NCBI RefSeq assembly: GCF_016859285.1
Contig: NC_053416.1
Location: 12,367,501 to 12,431,500, forward strand
Direction of reading: 5' to 3'
Length of the DNA stretch: 64,000 nucleotides
DNA from: Xiphias gladius
Taxonomy: Eukaryota; Chordata; Actinopteri; Istiophoriformes; Xiphiidae
A program made the translations under genes and the position numbers. The notes under the pieces are model-generated. The model ran no database searches. It saw only the letters and a list, made by a program, of their open reading frames with translations, and had not been told where the DNA came from. Of the stretch, positions 24,401 through 36,431 are shown one piece after another. Numbering within the stretch: position 1 is the stretch's first letter; each line of letters opens with the position of its first letter.

Positions 24401-27400
24401 ACTGCTGTGGTCTACATCCCTCTGTGGTGGTATGTTACTCGTCATGCCGATTGATTTCTCTATTTTGTGCATTAATATTACGTGCCGATAGTCAGCGTCC
24501 ATGGTTTAATAGCGGACCAAAACAATCTATTTTTGCTGACATTTGAGGCAAACCCAAATTTATTGTGCAGGTTCATCCCAGAGTCTCCTCGGTGGCTGAT
24601 CACTCAGGGAAGAGTAAAAGAGGCTGAGGCCATAGTGAGAGATGCTGCGAGGAAAAATAAAGTTGAAGCTCCACCTGTAATTTTTAAAGAATCAGAGGTA
24701 AGGTTCACATATTGTTATTAATATTACCATCGAACATTTGTGGCCCTTGAGTTATAAAGTCCTTTTCAACCTTTTGGTCAAGAATGAATATTTTCAGACA
24801 TGGGAACACAAAATCTTCACATGTGACCTTGGGAACAGAATATGTTGTAACAGATGCAAAAAAAAATGTTGAAATGTGTTAGTTTGAGCCTCCGGTCAGA
24901 GCTCACAGTTCAGTGTTCTCTCCTGCAAGCTGAGGGGTGGTTTCCTCCTCTAGTTAATGTATGCTGTTTGTTATCATGTCTGCTTCTGCCTAGTCTGAGT
25001 TAAAAAAGTACTTTTTTTTGGGTTTATAAGTACAGTCAAGTTACCACATCTCAATATTTCAAAGTACTGTTACAGAGAAAAACATCATTCCTATTTCTTA
25101 ACATTTTATTTGAATTTCTTGTATGTATTTCTTGATCCTGAAACCTTTTGTTAGTATTCTGAATTAAACGGAATTCTTTAATTTTACAGTTATGGCCCAA
25201 AAAATATGATGTATGTACTCCCATACCCTTAACCCATTCAAGTCTGCGTCAGTTGTTCCTACAGCCTACAGCCTACATTGAACCTGCTCATAAAATATTT
25301 GAGATATTCTGTGTGCAATCTGGAAAACTTAAACACGTGAATTCTCTTGTTTGCTTTGGTTTGACCTACAGGCAATGCCTCCCAGCAAGACATATACCAT
25401 GCTTGACGTTCTGAAATCCAAGAACATCAGATGCATCACACTGATGTGTCTCCTTTTGTGGTGAGCGGTTGTGTTTCTTTCCTCATTCTTCTCTAAGTAA
25501 TGGTTGATCACAATTAGCAAACCTTTGTTAATCAATCAATCAGTTTATATGCATACGTGTGTAGTGTATTAGAAGTCCGAAGTGATAGGTCGACAAGAAA
25601 CCAGCAGAGAAAAATGACCACGAAAACCTGTAACTCATGGCATTTACGTGATAACATTTTTCTTTTTACAGGATGGCAATAAACATTGGGTATTTTGGTT
25701 TATCCCTGAACACCTCCAACCTGAGTGGAAATCCCTTCATGAACTGTTTTTTATCAGCTACGTCCGAGGTCCCTGCCTATGTTGTTTCTACTTGGCTGCT
25801 AAAGAAATGTCCAAGAAGAGCACTTCTGTCCTCGTTCCTCATCATTGGAGGAGGAGTTCTTCTGCTCATTCAATTCATCCCTGACAGTAAGTCTCCTTTT
25901 TATAATGTAAAATGACAGTATCACAGCCTAGCAAACACACATTGATTTACATTATATCTCCATATAGTTGCAGTCAAAACATTTTTGGACAACTGCTCAC
26001 CATAGCCATTGGTTATAATTGATCTCAATTACATGGCAACATAACATTCATATGGACAGTTCAGAAAAATTACAAAACAAACATTTTCTCACTTAGCTCC
26101 TGTGATATGTAGACAAGCAGATAGTTTTAAATTTAATTTGTCCAAGTGTGGGGATTTCTGCTCTCACCCCAAATACAATGAAGGTGAGGGGAATTTTGTT
26201 TGTGGTGTCCACAGTGACAGAAAATTAACCAATTCGAGGGCAACATCTCTATCCAGAAATATTGGACCTTTAACTCTGGATAATCCACAGAACTATGTTT
26301 AGGGACTATTCATTTACAGTAGAAAGTTTCCAAAAAAAAAAAAAAGTTTCAAAAAAGACTTCACTTTCAGGTCTTTAGATTATGCAGTGAAAAAAGAGCA
26401 CTACTCTTAAGAAGTCATGTTAATGTTAAATATTTTAAATTTTGTGAGTGCTACAAATGAAACCTACAAATTGAGTTATAACACCCGCATGGATTAAAAA
26501 TACAATCTACATCCATGTTCAACTCATGTTCAACTCATGTTCAACTCATGTTCAACTCATGTTCAACCTGTGGCACGGTGTCACGTTGTACTTGGACAGG
26601 CTGTTTCCAAGAAGTAGGCGTTATATAATAGGGTGTCTGTTAATGTGTCAGCCAAATGGGTTATAGTAGCCAAAACACTTGATTGCAGACTGTTTCGTAA
26701 GAAGTATCTGCTGTCGATTGTTCAGTTCAGATCTGTAAATTGAGTTTATTGCAGTGTCAGCCAAAGCAGATTCCAATTACTTACCAGTTACTTTGCATAT
26801 TAAGATTAAAATGACAAAATATACTCAATAAATAAGTTAGGATCCTTTATGATAGGATAAGACTTTTTTTGATTGGGGGTGGGGGGGGTATGTATGTGTA
26901 TATACCCCCAATCAATAAATCTAAATATCTTATCCTGTCATAAAAGATCTTAACTTATTTATTGAGTATATTTTGCATTTACACACACACACACACACAC
27001 ATATATATACACACACATATATATATAAATACATAATATACCCAGCAGTATATTAAGTTAAGTATTATACAATAATATAATAGTAATTCTGACGTAAAGC
27101 ATAGTATACTTAAGAATAATTATAGTTTGATGCTAATATTTTTTTACTTTTACTTTTACTTTGAATTCATGACTTTTACTTGGAACAGAGTATTCTACAC
27201 TGTGGTATTATTACTTTTACTTATAGTAAGTAAGAGATGCGAGTACTTCTTCCACCGCTGAACATTTATTTGTCTTTTTCAAGATAATAAAGGAGTCATG
27301 TACCCTTGATGTTTGCATCCTCCGATCACTATCTCCGTAGGAAACTCCCAGCTCTTCTTTTGTTACAATACAAAAGATAATGGTAGTTTTGCTCAATTCA

Positions 27401-28376
27401 GAGAATTAATTCAGAAATCACTCCAGATATCTACTCTTTCACTTCCCCAGCCCTTCAGTATGTTGCTCTGGCTCTGGAAATGACCGGGAAGTTTGGCTTC
27501 ACCATGGCCTTCAGCATCGTCTACATCTACACCGCTGAGATTTACCCCACTGTACTCAGGAACGTCGGCATGGGAATGTGCTCCTCTGCTGCACGCATTG
27601 GCAGCATCACAGCTCCTTATGTCATCTATTTAGGTATGCAGATGTCGAGTAAAGTATCCCACAAAGACACTGCATATTCACTGCACTGATATACTTTAGG
27701 TATCTGACAGAACAAAAAAAGTCAGTGATATGTAGAAATATAACAAATGTTTATCTATATTCAAGTAAAAGTTTGTCATTGTCTAATGTAGAATTTGGCT
27801 TCTTTGTTATTTACAGGTACTTATGACAAGGTTCTGCCTTATATCCTCATGGGAAGTCTCACAATTGCCTCCTCTGTGGTCAACTTCTTCCTTCCAGAGA
27901 CCCTCAATAAAGATCTTCCAGAAACAGTGGAGCAGATGCAAGAATGTCAGGGGTGGGTGCATTTCACTCAGGTTACTGTAGTTCACCTATTTCTCAGGTC
28001 AGGATTAGAACGTTGTTTTAAATTAGATAAATGCATGTTTGGGTACTCATCTTGGAAAGATCTTTCCAAGAATTCCTATTTACCAGAAAGACCTATAAGG
28101 TGATGATGCATTTCTTATTCTATTTTGCTGGCTCCATAGTAAAGAGACAATACACAGAGAAAAGAAAAGACGACAAGTCGAAAATATAAATATTTCCACT
28201 GCCATTTATGTTTTTGTGGTATCTGTGTTGCTCACTTGCCATTTTTAACATCCATTTCTTTCAATTACAGGTTGTGCAGTGGACCTGCAAAGAAGAAATA
28301 TGTAGAAAATGGAGGACGGGGGAACCCACCTGTACAATGTGAGGCCAAATCTGATGTGCAAACACTTACTCCGTAG
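21403..28376 (+). CDS. OCTN-type organic cation/carnitine transporter, tandem copy 1
   Basis: Ten exons: 21403-21792, 21904-22007, 23918-24072, 24258-24429, 24571-24697, 25372-25460, 25672-25886, 27451-27633, 27817-27952, 28271-28376. All introns are GT-AG and the open frame is 558 aa. The start [12 protein letters not shown] aligns with the human OCTN N-terminus M-R-D-Y-D-E-V-T-A-F-L-G. Seen are an extracellular loop with four N-glycosylation sites (N-L-T, N-L-S, N-L-T, N-Y-S), [22 protein letters not shown] and [11 protein letters not shown], so the plasma-membrane MFS fold is kept. The intracellular-loop exon 6 is short (89 bp against 98 and 101 in its paralogs). The P-F-Q-R motif near the N-terminus is replaced by P-Y-F-W, so its substrate may differ from carnitine. 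It lies same-strand with the next copy, in the place of human SLC22A4; slc22a4 orthology is possible but unproven. Confidence 0.93.
26515..26566. repeat. 11-bp minisatellite in intron 7
   Basis: About 4.7 copies of the unit ATGTTCAACTC in a row, nearly without variation, which suggests recent expansion. It lies within intron 7 of the first + strand transporter. Confidence 0.9.
26816..26974. repeat. Long near-perfect hairpin in intron 7
   Basis: The left arm (26816-26879, from AAAATATACTCAATAAATAA to the G-run) is matched in reverse by the right arm (26905-26974, ending TTATTTATTGAGTATATTTT). Arms are about 65-70 bp with few mismatches, and the loop is about 25 bases. The transcribed intron would fold into a strong stem. 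It is probably a foldback or short inverted-repeat element. Confidence 0.85.
26981..27029. repeat. (AC)n/(AT)n microsatellite
   Basis: An AC array runs directly into an alternating AT/AC tract just downstream of the hairpin in intron 7. Confidence 0.9.
27060..27262 (-). repeat. Dispersed ACTTTTACTT-rich fish repeat, inverted copy
   Basis: The segment ends in GCGAGTACTTCTTCCACCGC and is filled with TACTTTTACTT blocks. In reverse it reads as the GGTGGAAGAAGTA start of a repeat that I recall as very common in perch-like fish. Related copies are at about 39190-40045, 45752-46160, 49050-49300 and 56745-56905. Confidence 0.65.
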
Positions 28377-28458
28377 TTTCCACGATGGCCTTGCTTTACT
28401 TTTAAGAAAGAAAGAAAGAAAGATATTCTTGCTTGAAAGAAATAATCTGAAATCTGAA

Positions 28459-28464
28459 AATAAA
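28459..28464 (+). terminator. Polyadenylation signal of the first + strand transporter
   Basis: AATAAA lies 83 bases after the stop codon, the first canonical signal downstream. A T-rich stretch follows at about 28470-28490, consistent with a cleavage site nearby. Confidence 0.55.
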
Positions 28465-28787
28465 ATCCCATTTTTTTTATTTTTTTACTGTGTTGTTGCT
28501 TGTTCATTCAAGAACAATTTTTTTAAAATGGTGCAAAGAAAAACTTTACATCCTTAAATTTTTGTATGAAAATTGAAATGCATGCATATCTGATTAGTCT
28601 CTAATTTTTGTCACACAATACATGTAATAAAAAAAAATGAACATATGATCCCTTCTAAAACACAGCCTGAGCTGTTTTCATCTTTTAAGAAAAAAAAAAG
28701 CTCCTGAATTAAAATGTAGTCTTCCATGTGTTATTACTGTTGCTCCGACTCAAAAAGGCTTAATGAAGCAAGCTATTTTCACTTAGC

Positions 28788-29010
28788 AATAGTTCAAAAT
28801 TTTGGAAATTATATGAGAAAACAATACCACATCCAGAGTAAATGTAAGAATAAAAGGCTACAGCTAGCAGCTGGTTAGCTTAGCTTAGCACAAAGACTGG
28901 GAACAGGCAGAAACAGCTAGCCTGGCTCTGCCCAACGGAAACAAAATCCACCTGCAAGTGCCTCTGAAGTTCACTAATTAAAATGTTACATCTCATTTAA
29001 GAGTTACACA
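28788..29010. mobile_element. Family B inverted-repeat element, partial copy
   Basis: The sequence follows the same order as the element at 7709-8059: a degraded left end, then GCTTAGCACAAAGACTGG, AACAGCTAGCCTGGC and ACAAAATCCACCTGC. The right inverted end is not found. Confidence 0.7.
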
Positions 29011-29766
29011 AGGTACATACACTACAGTGCACCTGCAGTTAGTATTCCAGTGTTGGTGATTTGCAACCACCTACTGACAAAGAGAAGTGTCCCTTTATTC
29101 TGCAGAGGCATGCCAGCCTTAATTAGCGTGATATGCCTTCAGTAGAGTATAGAATGAATTTGGAAACTGGTGTCAATAATGTTGAATTCCAACCAGATAT
29201 TACCAGACATTAACAGGAGCTGGAACATTCGCCAGTCACCGTTTTAAAAAAAATGGAGGCATCTGTATAAATGTCCATGTAGTTCAAGCGTTTTATAATT
29301 ATATTGTGTCAAAACTGCACAAGGGGACTGAATGAAATTGCTCATGGTCTGCTTAGCGATAGGACTTTGGTCACCTGTGATAGTTTGTGGAGGACCACAC
29401 ATGACCAAATAAGGAAATATGTCATAAAGTCGTTATCTGTAAACCATCTGCAATAAACAACTCAAACGTGACTGTAAATAAAATTGACAGACTTCATTAC
29501 TGTTTTACCTGCTTGAAAATGATTAACTCCCTTTTCAAGGATTCCTTGAATCATCTTTTATTGCAGTAAATTTTATATAATCAATACATAATATAGATTA
29601 TATAAGGATTTTCGTGTTATTTGAGTTGATAGAAAACATCTAAATCCTAGTCATATGTATATTTGAAAGCATTTTGTACCACAACAAACAAATTGTGTAT
29701 GATCTTAAGTGTTTTGTTTTTTTTTGGCTGTGACTGAGTAACCTCCCAGATCGGGTGAAGCTGACA

Positions 29767-29772
29767 TATAAA
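29767..29772 (+). promoter_or_regulatory. TATA box of the second + strand transporter gene
   Basis: ACATATAAATTC contains TATAAA 161 bases upstream of the ATG at 29928, predicting transcription from near 29797. This is sequence match only. Confidence 0.45.
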
Positions 29773-29927
29773 TTCTGAACTCACCTTTACAGCTCACATG
29801 CTGTCATGCAGCCTGTCACAGAGCAGTAGCGCACACTCTCCCTTGTATCTATCAGTATTGACGAAGTGTCTGCTTGTCTTTTTTTCATCCTTTTACTTTT
29901 TTAATTATCAATCTTTTTGGTGAGATA

Positions 29928-32900
29928 ATGGACAGCTTAAAAAATAGAGACTATGACATCATCTCGTCTTTCCTTGGACATTGGGGACCTTTTCAGCGAA
30001 GGATTTTTATAGCGCTGGCCGTCAGCATCCTCCCAAACGGTTTTGTTGGCATCTATATAGTATTCGTAGGTGCCACCCCAACTCATGAGTGCTATATCCC
30101 TGAACAGTATAACATCAGTGAGATGTGGAGAAATGTGACGATCCCATTGGAAACAGTTGATGCCACTGTAAAGCGCAGCTCTTGCTCAAGGCTTAACCTG
30201 GAAATTGTCAGGAACTACTCTCAAAAGGAATTCATCCCAAACGTGGATGTGAATGTGAGTGAAATTCCTTTGGAGAGTTGTCTGGATGGGTGGATATACA
30301 GCAAAAAAATCTACCAGTCAACCATTGTCACAGAGGTGAGTGATAAGTCATCAATTAACTTCCCTTCGAAAAGGTTTCCACTAGGAAATGGTATTTAGCA
30401 GCCTTTTAGTATCTGTCCCAAGGTTTCAGGGAGCTGAAAGTTAATATGAATAACTATAAAAACACTCATGCATGGGGGCACCTTACAGTTTTGCCCATGA
30501 ATTACTCACCATAATAAATTAGTATTTAGATCAATTCCCAAAGAGAGAAAGGTGCTAGTGAAAAATCTCAGACAGGAGATTTTTACTGAGACAGACACTG
30601 TAGTGACTTCACTGTAGTATGTGTGCAAGGTCCAAACCAAATTCAGTATGATAAGCAGAATAACTGCAAAAAAGGCACTACTTTAGTTACAGTAACACTA
30701 AGCAGGTTCAGAGGCCAAACCATTCAGTAGGTAAATCATACACATTTACTCCTATTTATCGTCCTGAACTTTATTCAGGACGGTATTCTCCCATTAAATG
30801 ATTAAAAAAGAAAGAAAAAGACATCGTTTCAACTTCAGAGTATAATAAGAGGAAATTTATACACCACTACAATAAAACAAGTGACACCACAAAAACTAGT
30901 TCTTACCAAAAGATGAGTTGTTTTTAAGTATTTACGCCCAGTAATTGTTGTAAGTGTTGTAAGGTGTAACTGCTGCGAACCTAAAAGAACCAAATGACAA
31001 AGCAAACAAGTGGCCCAACCATTTAGAATGAGGAGTTAAAGAAGTAATACGCATCTTACCTGAAACTCGATTAAAATGCGGATAACTAATGTTGTAAACT
31101 TGGGAGATTTTGAATTGCATTTCAGAAAAATAACCTATTATTTCTTAAATTATGAAACCTTGTGCCAATAATGACCAAATAACTTTGCTTGGTTGGCATC
31201 ATGGGTTCTTTCCCTCCCATTCTAACTGCACTGATTGACTTTGCAGTGGGATTTGGTTTGTGAGAATGCATACAAAACTCCGCTGACCACCTCCATCCAT
31301 TACCTTGGTGTGCTGTTTGGAGCATTTCTCTCAGGCCAGATGTCTGACAGGTCTGTACTGTACACAACATTGTCTGAAAACTGTCCAATTTTGCTGTGAG
31401 GGATACAGAGAAATCATGTAACTTACTAAACACTAAACTGCATTTCCTACGCAGGTATGGAAGGAAGCCAGTACTCTTTGCTATGATGTTTCTTCAAACT
31501 CTGACCATCACATTGCAGATATTCTCCCCAAGCTGGGAGGTTTTCAGCCTCATTTTCTTCTTTGTGGGTTCTGGATCATTCTCCAACTTTATCGTTGCCT
31601 TTGTGCTGGGTATGTTTTCCATTAAGGATTAAATGTTTTATACTGCTTGATGTGTTTGTAGGTACTTAATGTCATAATGGCCCGCCCGACCAGGTGGGTA
31701 AAACACTCTTTTCCCCGAGGCATCAGCCCATACGAAATTCTGGCATCAGTAATTTTATTAAAGATAATCTGGACAACAAAATGTTGTTTGCTAATGCGAA
31801 ATAGTTGCATATGACCCTTGATTTGTAAGATACTTCTCTCGCTCTTGGCCATTGATCTCACACGAAGTTTGACTTGAGCGGAACCGACTAGCAAGAAAGC
31901 AACCAGAAAGTTGAGTGTCATGTTTATTTTGATAAATTCCCCTTTCATTTTATTACCACTACAGGTACAGAAATTCTAAGCCCAAAAGCCCGAGTGGTCT
32001 TCTGCTCCCTGGGGGTTTTTATGAGCTCAGCTGTGGGGTACATGGCAATGCCTGCGGTGGCCTACTTCCTGCGTGAATGGCGGATGCTGATGATTCCCAT
32101 GGCTGCCTCTGGCCTGATCTACATCCCTCTGTGGTGGTAATAATAATTATACTTTTTGTTTTTGAGCTTGCCCTCTTACACAGCAACCTTTGCATTGCTT
32201 GGTAGTGTCCTTCAGTAAGACTGTTTGTAAGTCAGAAAAACAATTTAAGTGTCTAGACTCTCTGTTCTCCACTTGCTTGGCTGGAAATGTTACCCCTAGT
32301 TCATTTTTGGTAGTCAGCCGAAAAAAGGTCAGAGGTGCAGATTAATAGACTGTAAAACTGATAAGATACTCGCCCAGTTTTAACAAATCAATCCCATTAG
32401 AGTGGCAATCAGAAAAGTAACACAGTGGAGAGCTGCAGGGCTGAATTACATTGACTTGTTTAGGGTTAAGATTAAAGTTTGGTCAAGATGGGTTGAAGGC
32501 TGCAGATAGTAAATACTGTGTGCAATCAACCAATGAAATCAATCACCTGGCTTGCATATTGGCTATTGTGATAATGTATAAAAATGATTATACTGCAAAG
32601 GAAATTGCAAGTAGGAACCTCAAGGACTTAATGCCCGATTACACAAGAAAGTAGCAAAACAAAAGCCAAGGTGGTGGTGGAAGCTTGGTCAAGTAGTGAC
32701 TATTTACACTGACAGTCACTAAATTAGAGTAAGTTAACACAGTTAAGCCACAGCTGCACTCTGTGCACTGTCGTGTAAAAACAAAAAATACAGTTTTAAA
32801 ACACTTCCATCTCACCTTCGTGGGTCTCGTCCAGGTCTGTTTTCAGAGTGTGGAGTGGGCTCTTTGCTGCGCCTGAACGGTGGGTGCAATTGTCAGTGGT

Positions 32901-35900
32901 TGTTTCCTGCTCTCCAGACTCACGAAAAAAAGTAGTGAGCCCAACACGGCTTGGCACACCAGAATGAGGGGAAAAAAGAGACATTGCACCTGAAAACTTG
33001 GTCGAAAGGCGGACAAGCTGCGCAAAGATGATGCGTTCGGTTCGGTCTATGCACGTCTGGTTAACTCTCCCACCTCCAGCACTCAACTGTGTCCCCAGTG
33101 CAGTGGATGAGAGAGTTCCATACGGGGCTAATACTTCAGTCGAGAAGCGTAGATGAAGCACACAGTTAATGTCATGGCTTCCTCTGTAAATTGATTTCCG
33201 GCTCTTTAAATGTCAGCACTGCCAAATTTGGTCGACAGCATAAATTCACAATGCACAAAAGTTAAAGTCCAAATGAAAGAGCTTTTCTTGTTGCCGTGTC
33301 ATGCATTCAGATATTTTGCTGGCGTGACCAGGCCTCTCAGGGGTTGGGGTTAACCTACATACTGGTTTGGTGCGCTTTTGTCCTGCAATTTCAGTGTGTG
33401 TCTGAAGGTATCGTTGTACCCCTTTGTTTCAACTCTCCAGGTTAGTTCCAGAGTCCCCTCGCTGGCTGCTCACTCAGGGACATGTGGCGAAGGCTGAGGC
33501 CATACTGAGAGACGCCGCCAGGGAAAATAACACCGAGGCTCCACAGGCTATTTTTACACAAGCGGAGGTGAGTTTATCAGCGAGTGTGTGAGTTTAGTTA
33601 AAACATGCAAACAACATCAACTGTATGTGCCTCAGAGGTCCTACAATGGTCTTGGATAAAATAGAATTGAACGGTTTTATAGCATTGTTCCTTTGATCTT
33701 TTGGCTCAGTGTTGCATTTCAGGTCAGCCTGTTCTGTTAGGTGACTTATTATACCGCATGATGTCAAAACGGTTTTTATAGCTACGTGAGTAATCCGGGT
33801 CTACAATATAATGCTATGTGTTTGTGTGGCAGGGCTCCTGTTTCATTCATACAGATTGAGGATTGGATCTTCCAGCTTTCATTTCTGCAACCATTTCTTC
33901 TTGTTTTTCCCAGATCGAAGATGCATTGACTATGAAAGAAAAGAAATACAACATTTGGGTCATCCTGAACAGTTGCAATATATTCTCTCTTACATTGCTG
34001 TGTTCGATTCTGTGGTACGTCTACAATGTCCTCGCGACATAAATCCTCTAAGCTTTATACAACCAAAAGACAACAAAACCGTCAATCACAGCGCACGCCC
34101 AAATTAAAATCAGAGAGTGTTGGCTGTACAAGATAAAAATTCAATTTGCTTTTGGTTTAGCATTTTGTGTTTCCTGATCTCATGTGTTTTACACTTATGG
34201 TTCTGAATGTCTCTGCAGGTTCATCATCACCATCAGTTACTTTGCTTTGATCCTCAACACCTCAAACCTGAATGGAGACCCTTACGTAAACTGCTTCTTG
34301 TCTGCTGTAACTGAGGTGCCAGCTTACATAATTGCCCTGATACTGCTCCAGCGCTGCTCCCGGCACTTCTGCCAGTCCTCTTCGCTCTTCCTCGCCGGCA
34401 TCATGATCCTCTGTGTTCACCTCATTCCAATAGGTAATGCTCAAATCTTTAGCTGCACATAAAGGTCCTTTTTCACCCCCACCCACTCTTGCAAAGTAGG
34501 CCGCTGTTGAGATTGAAATTTGGGGGAGGTACGCTAAATTCCTTGTACTCATAAGAATGATAAAGGTGTCATTCGTCCCTAATAGGTGCAACGAACCTAA
34601 CAGGAGAGTGAGGGAGATGTCAGCTAAAATCAGCATATTGAAAAGTTTGCATTTATACCTCACAACGGAAAAATCAGGGGTTCACCAAAAGTATTACATT
34701 TTCATGCTGTCACCGAGATTATTATGTTTACCAAATTCTGTGCCAGTCCATCCAGTAGTTGCTGGTATATTTCACTCACAACCACTAATGTGAACCTCAT
34801 GGTGGGGCTCGATGAAAAAAGCCAGGGGATCAACGAATTCATGAGGATTCATCCCGGGAACCATAAATGTCTGTACAAGGTTTTACTTCATTTCAGCCAA
34901 CAGCCGTGACATATCTCGGCCTTCACCGAGGTGGTGGACTGATTGACGGACCTACCAAGACTGCCATTAGTAGAGCCACGCCACCAGCATAGCTAAAAAT
35001 ATATCAGGTGTATTGGTGAATATTCACATGGAGGAAGTAAAAAAAAACTCTTCACTTTTTTTTAGTGTTTGCTGTCATTAAAGTTTTGTTTTGTTTTTTT
35101 GTTTTGTTTTTTAAATTTGCTTAGATTTACCAGGTGTGGCTGTGTTTCTTGAGATGCTGGGGAAGTTTGGCATCACATCTGCATTTTGTGTGGTGTATGC
35201 CGTCACATCCGAGCTTTTCCCCACCGTTATTAGAAATACAGCAATGGGGTGTTGCTCCATGGCTGCTCGAATTGGCACCATCATCTCCCCCTTTATCATT
35301 TACCTGGGTAAGTATATGTATATATTATTTTTATATATATTTTTTTTTTATTTCGAGCATTTAGCCAATGCTAAGACAATTTCTCTGACCCAAATAGCAG
35401 CAGTTTTAATTAAATCTGGAGTATAGCGCTGCAGTGATTAGTCAGTTAATTGATTAGTTGATCAACTTAAATTTAACCGGCAACTATTTTAATGGTCAGT
35501 TTATCATTTCAGTCATTTTTCATGCAAAAATATGACAGTACCTGAATATCTTAATATTTTAGACTCTTGGTCATATTTCATAGACTAAACAGTTAATTGA
35601 GAAAATAATTGGTAGATTAAGCAATAATGACAACCATAGTTAATTACTTCAGTAAGAAGTTCCTGGGTAAAATCACTTGCCTCAATCTCAAGATTTAGTT
35701 TCCCACAAAATGACTAGATTTCTCACTTCTGTCAACAATCTTTTGTACACAAAGTGGGAAGTAGCTGTGGTTTTTATCAAAATTGCAGCTGTTAAATTTT
35801 TTTCTTTGGACCTGCGAAGTGACTCAGAGGCTGTTTTAGTAATGTCTGTTTCCTCTGCCTATCTCGTGTGTTTTTTTCTTTTTTTCTTTCTTTCTTTGCA

Positions 35901-36431
35901 GGACAATACTTCAGGGCACTGCCATACATATTGATGGGAGGTCTAGCCATTTGCGGTACCGTTATATGTCTCCTGCTGCCGGAAACTTTTGGGAAGCCTT
36001 TGCCAGAGACCATATCACAGATGCAGCAGATATCCAGGTGAGTTTACACAGTGAACACCCTGTATGTTCACTGGCCACATTGGTTCAATGGCTGCACAGG
36101 TGGAGCCACTGCAAAGAGAACAGACACAAGAGTTAATTACTATTTAAATGCCCTATTTTTTATATTTTTTGTTAAAGTGTCTCTTGTGAGGCGCTGTAAC
36201 ATAATCGTTGATTATTCTGTTGCTCTTACACGTGCAACATGCCATGTTGTTTTATTTCTGTCACAAAAAGAAAACTGTAGTTGACCAGTGAGCTATTAAT
36301 GTCACTCTTTACTTCTACACCGTCGCTAAATATCGTCTCAATGTTCGAACAGGAGAAGAGGAAAAAAGGCAAAGGAAGCTGAAAATGGAGAGAGCGCAGC
36401 TGAATATCAAAAAAAAGAATCCAGGCTATAA
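29928..36431 (+). CDS. OCTN-type organic cation/carnitine transporter, tandem copy 2
   Basis: Ten exons: 29928-30335, 31247-31350, 31455-31609, 31965-32136, 33441-33567, 33914-34014, 34219-34433, 35125-35307, 35902-36037, 36353-36431. All introns are GT-AG and the frame is open for 559 aa. The ATG at 29928 was chosen because the following D-S-L-K-N-R-D-Y-D aligns with the OCTN N-terminus. Features are H-W-G-P-F-Q-R-R, a loop with N-I-S, N-V-T, N-Y-S and N-V-S sites, [22 protein letters not shown] and [10 protein letters not shown]. The acidic residue before L-F-P-T is kept, but the usual T-A is changed. Exon 6 is 101 bp, the length I recall for human OCTN2. The C-terminus is short, basic and ends E-S-R-L, which could be a weak PDZ ligand. 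It lies directly upstream of irf1 on the opposite strand, the position of human SLC22A5. It is clearly a paralog of the other copies. Confidence 0.93.
32810..33130. other. GC-richer block inside intron 4, unexplained
   Basis: Within the AT-rich 1.3 kb intron 4 of tandem copy 2 there is a block of balanced to high GC. It is open on the minus strand for 121 codons. The translation is low in hydrophobic runs and matches no family I recognise. It may be an old element fragment. Confidence 0.3.
34690..34995. repeat. Dispersed fish repeat in intron 7
   Basis: From CTGTCACCGAGATTATTATG to GCCACGCCACCAGCATAGC the segment resembles a repeat that I recall as widespread in fish, with CGGCCTTCACCGAGGTGGTG near the right end. 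It lies in intron 7 of tandem copy 2. The class is uncertain. Confidence 0.5.

Larger units (their letters stand above)
28377..29766. other. Spacer between the two tandem transporter genes
   Basis: This spacer carries the 3' UTR of the first gene, with an AATAAA signal at 28459-28464, and a GAAA-rich run at about 28405-28425. A partial family B inverted-repeat element (about 28788-29010) follows. The remaining AT-rich sequence leads to the promoter of the next gene. No other coding exon was seen. Confidence 0.6.

Noticed and set aside
32796-33161. 121-codon minus-strand frame in intron 4
   Set aside because: No domain or splice support. Only the composition is noted.
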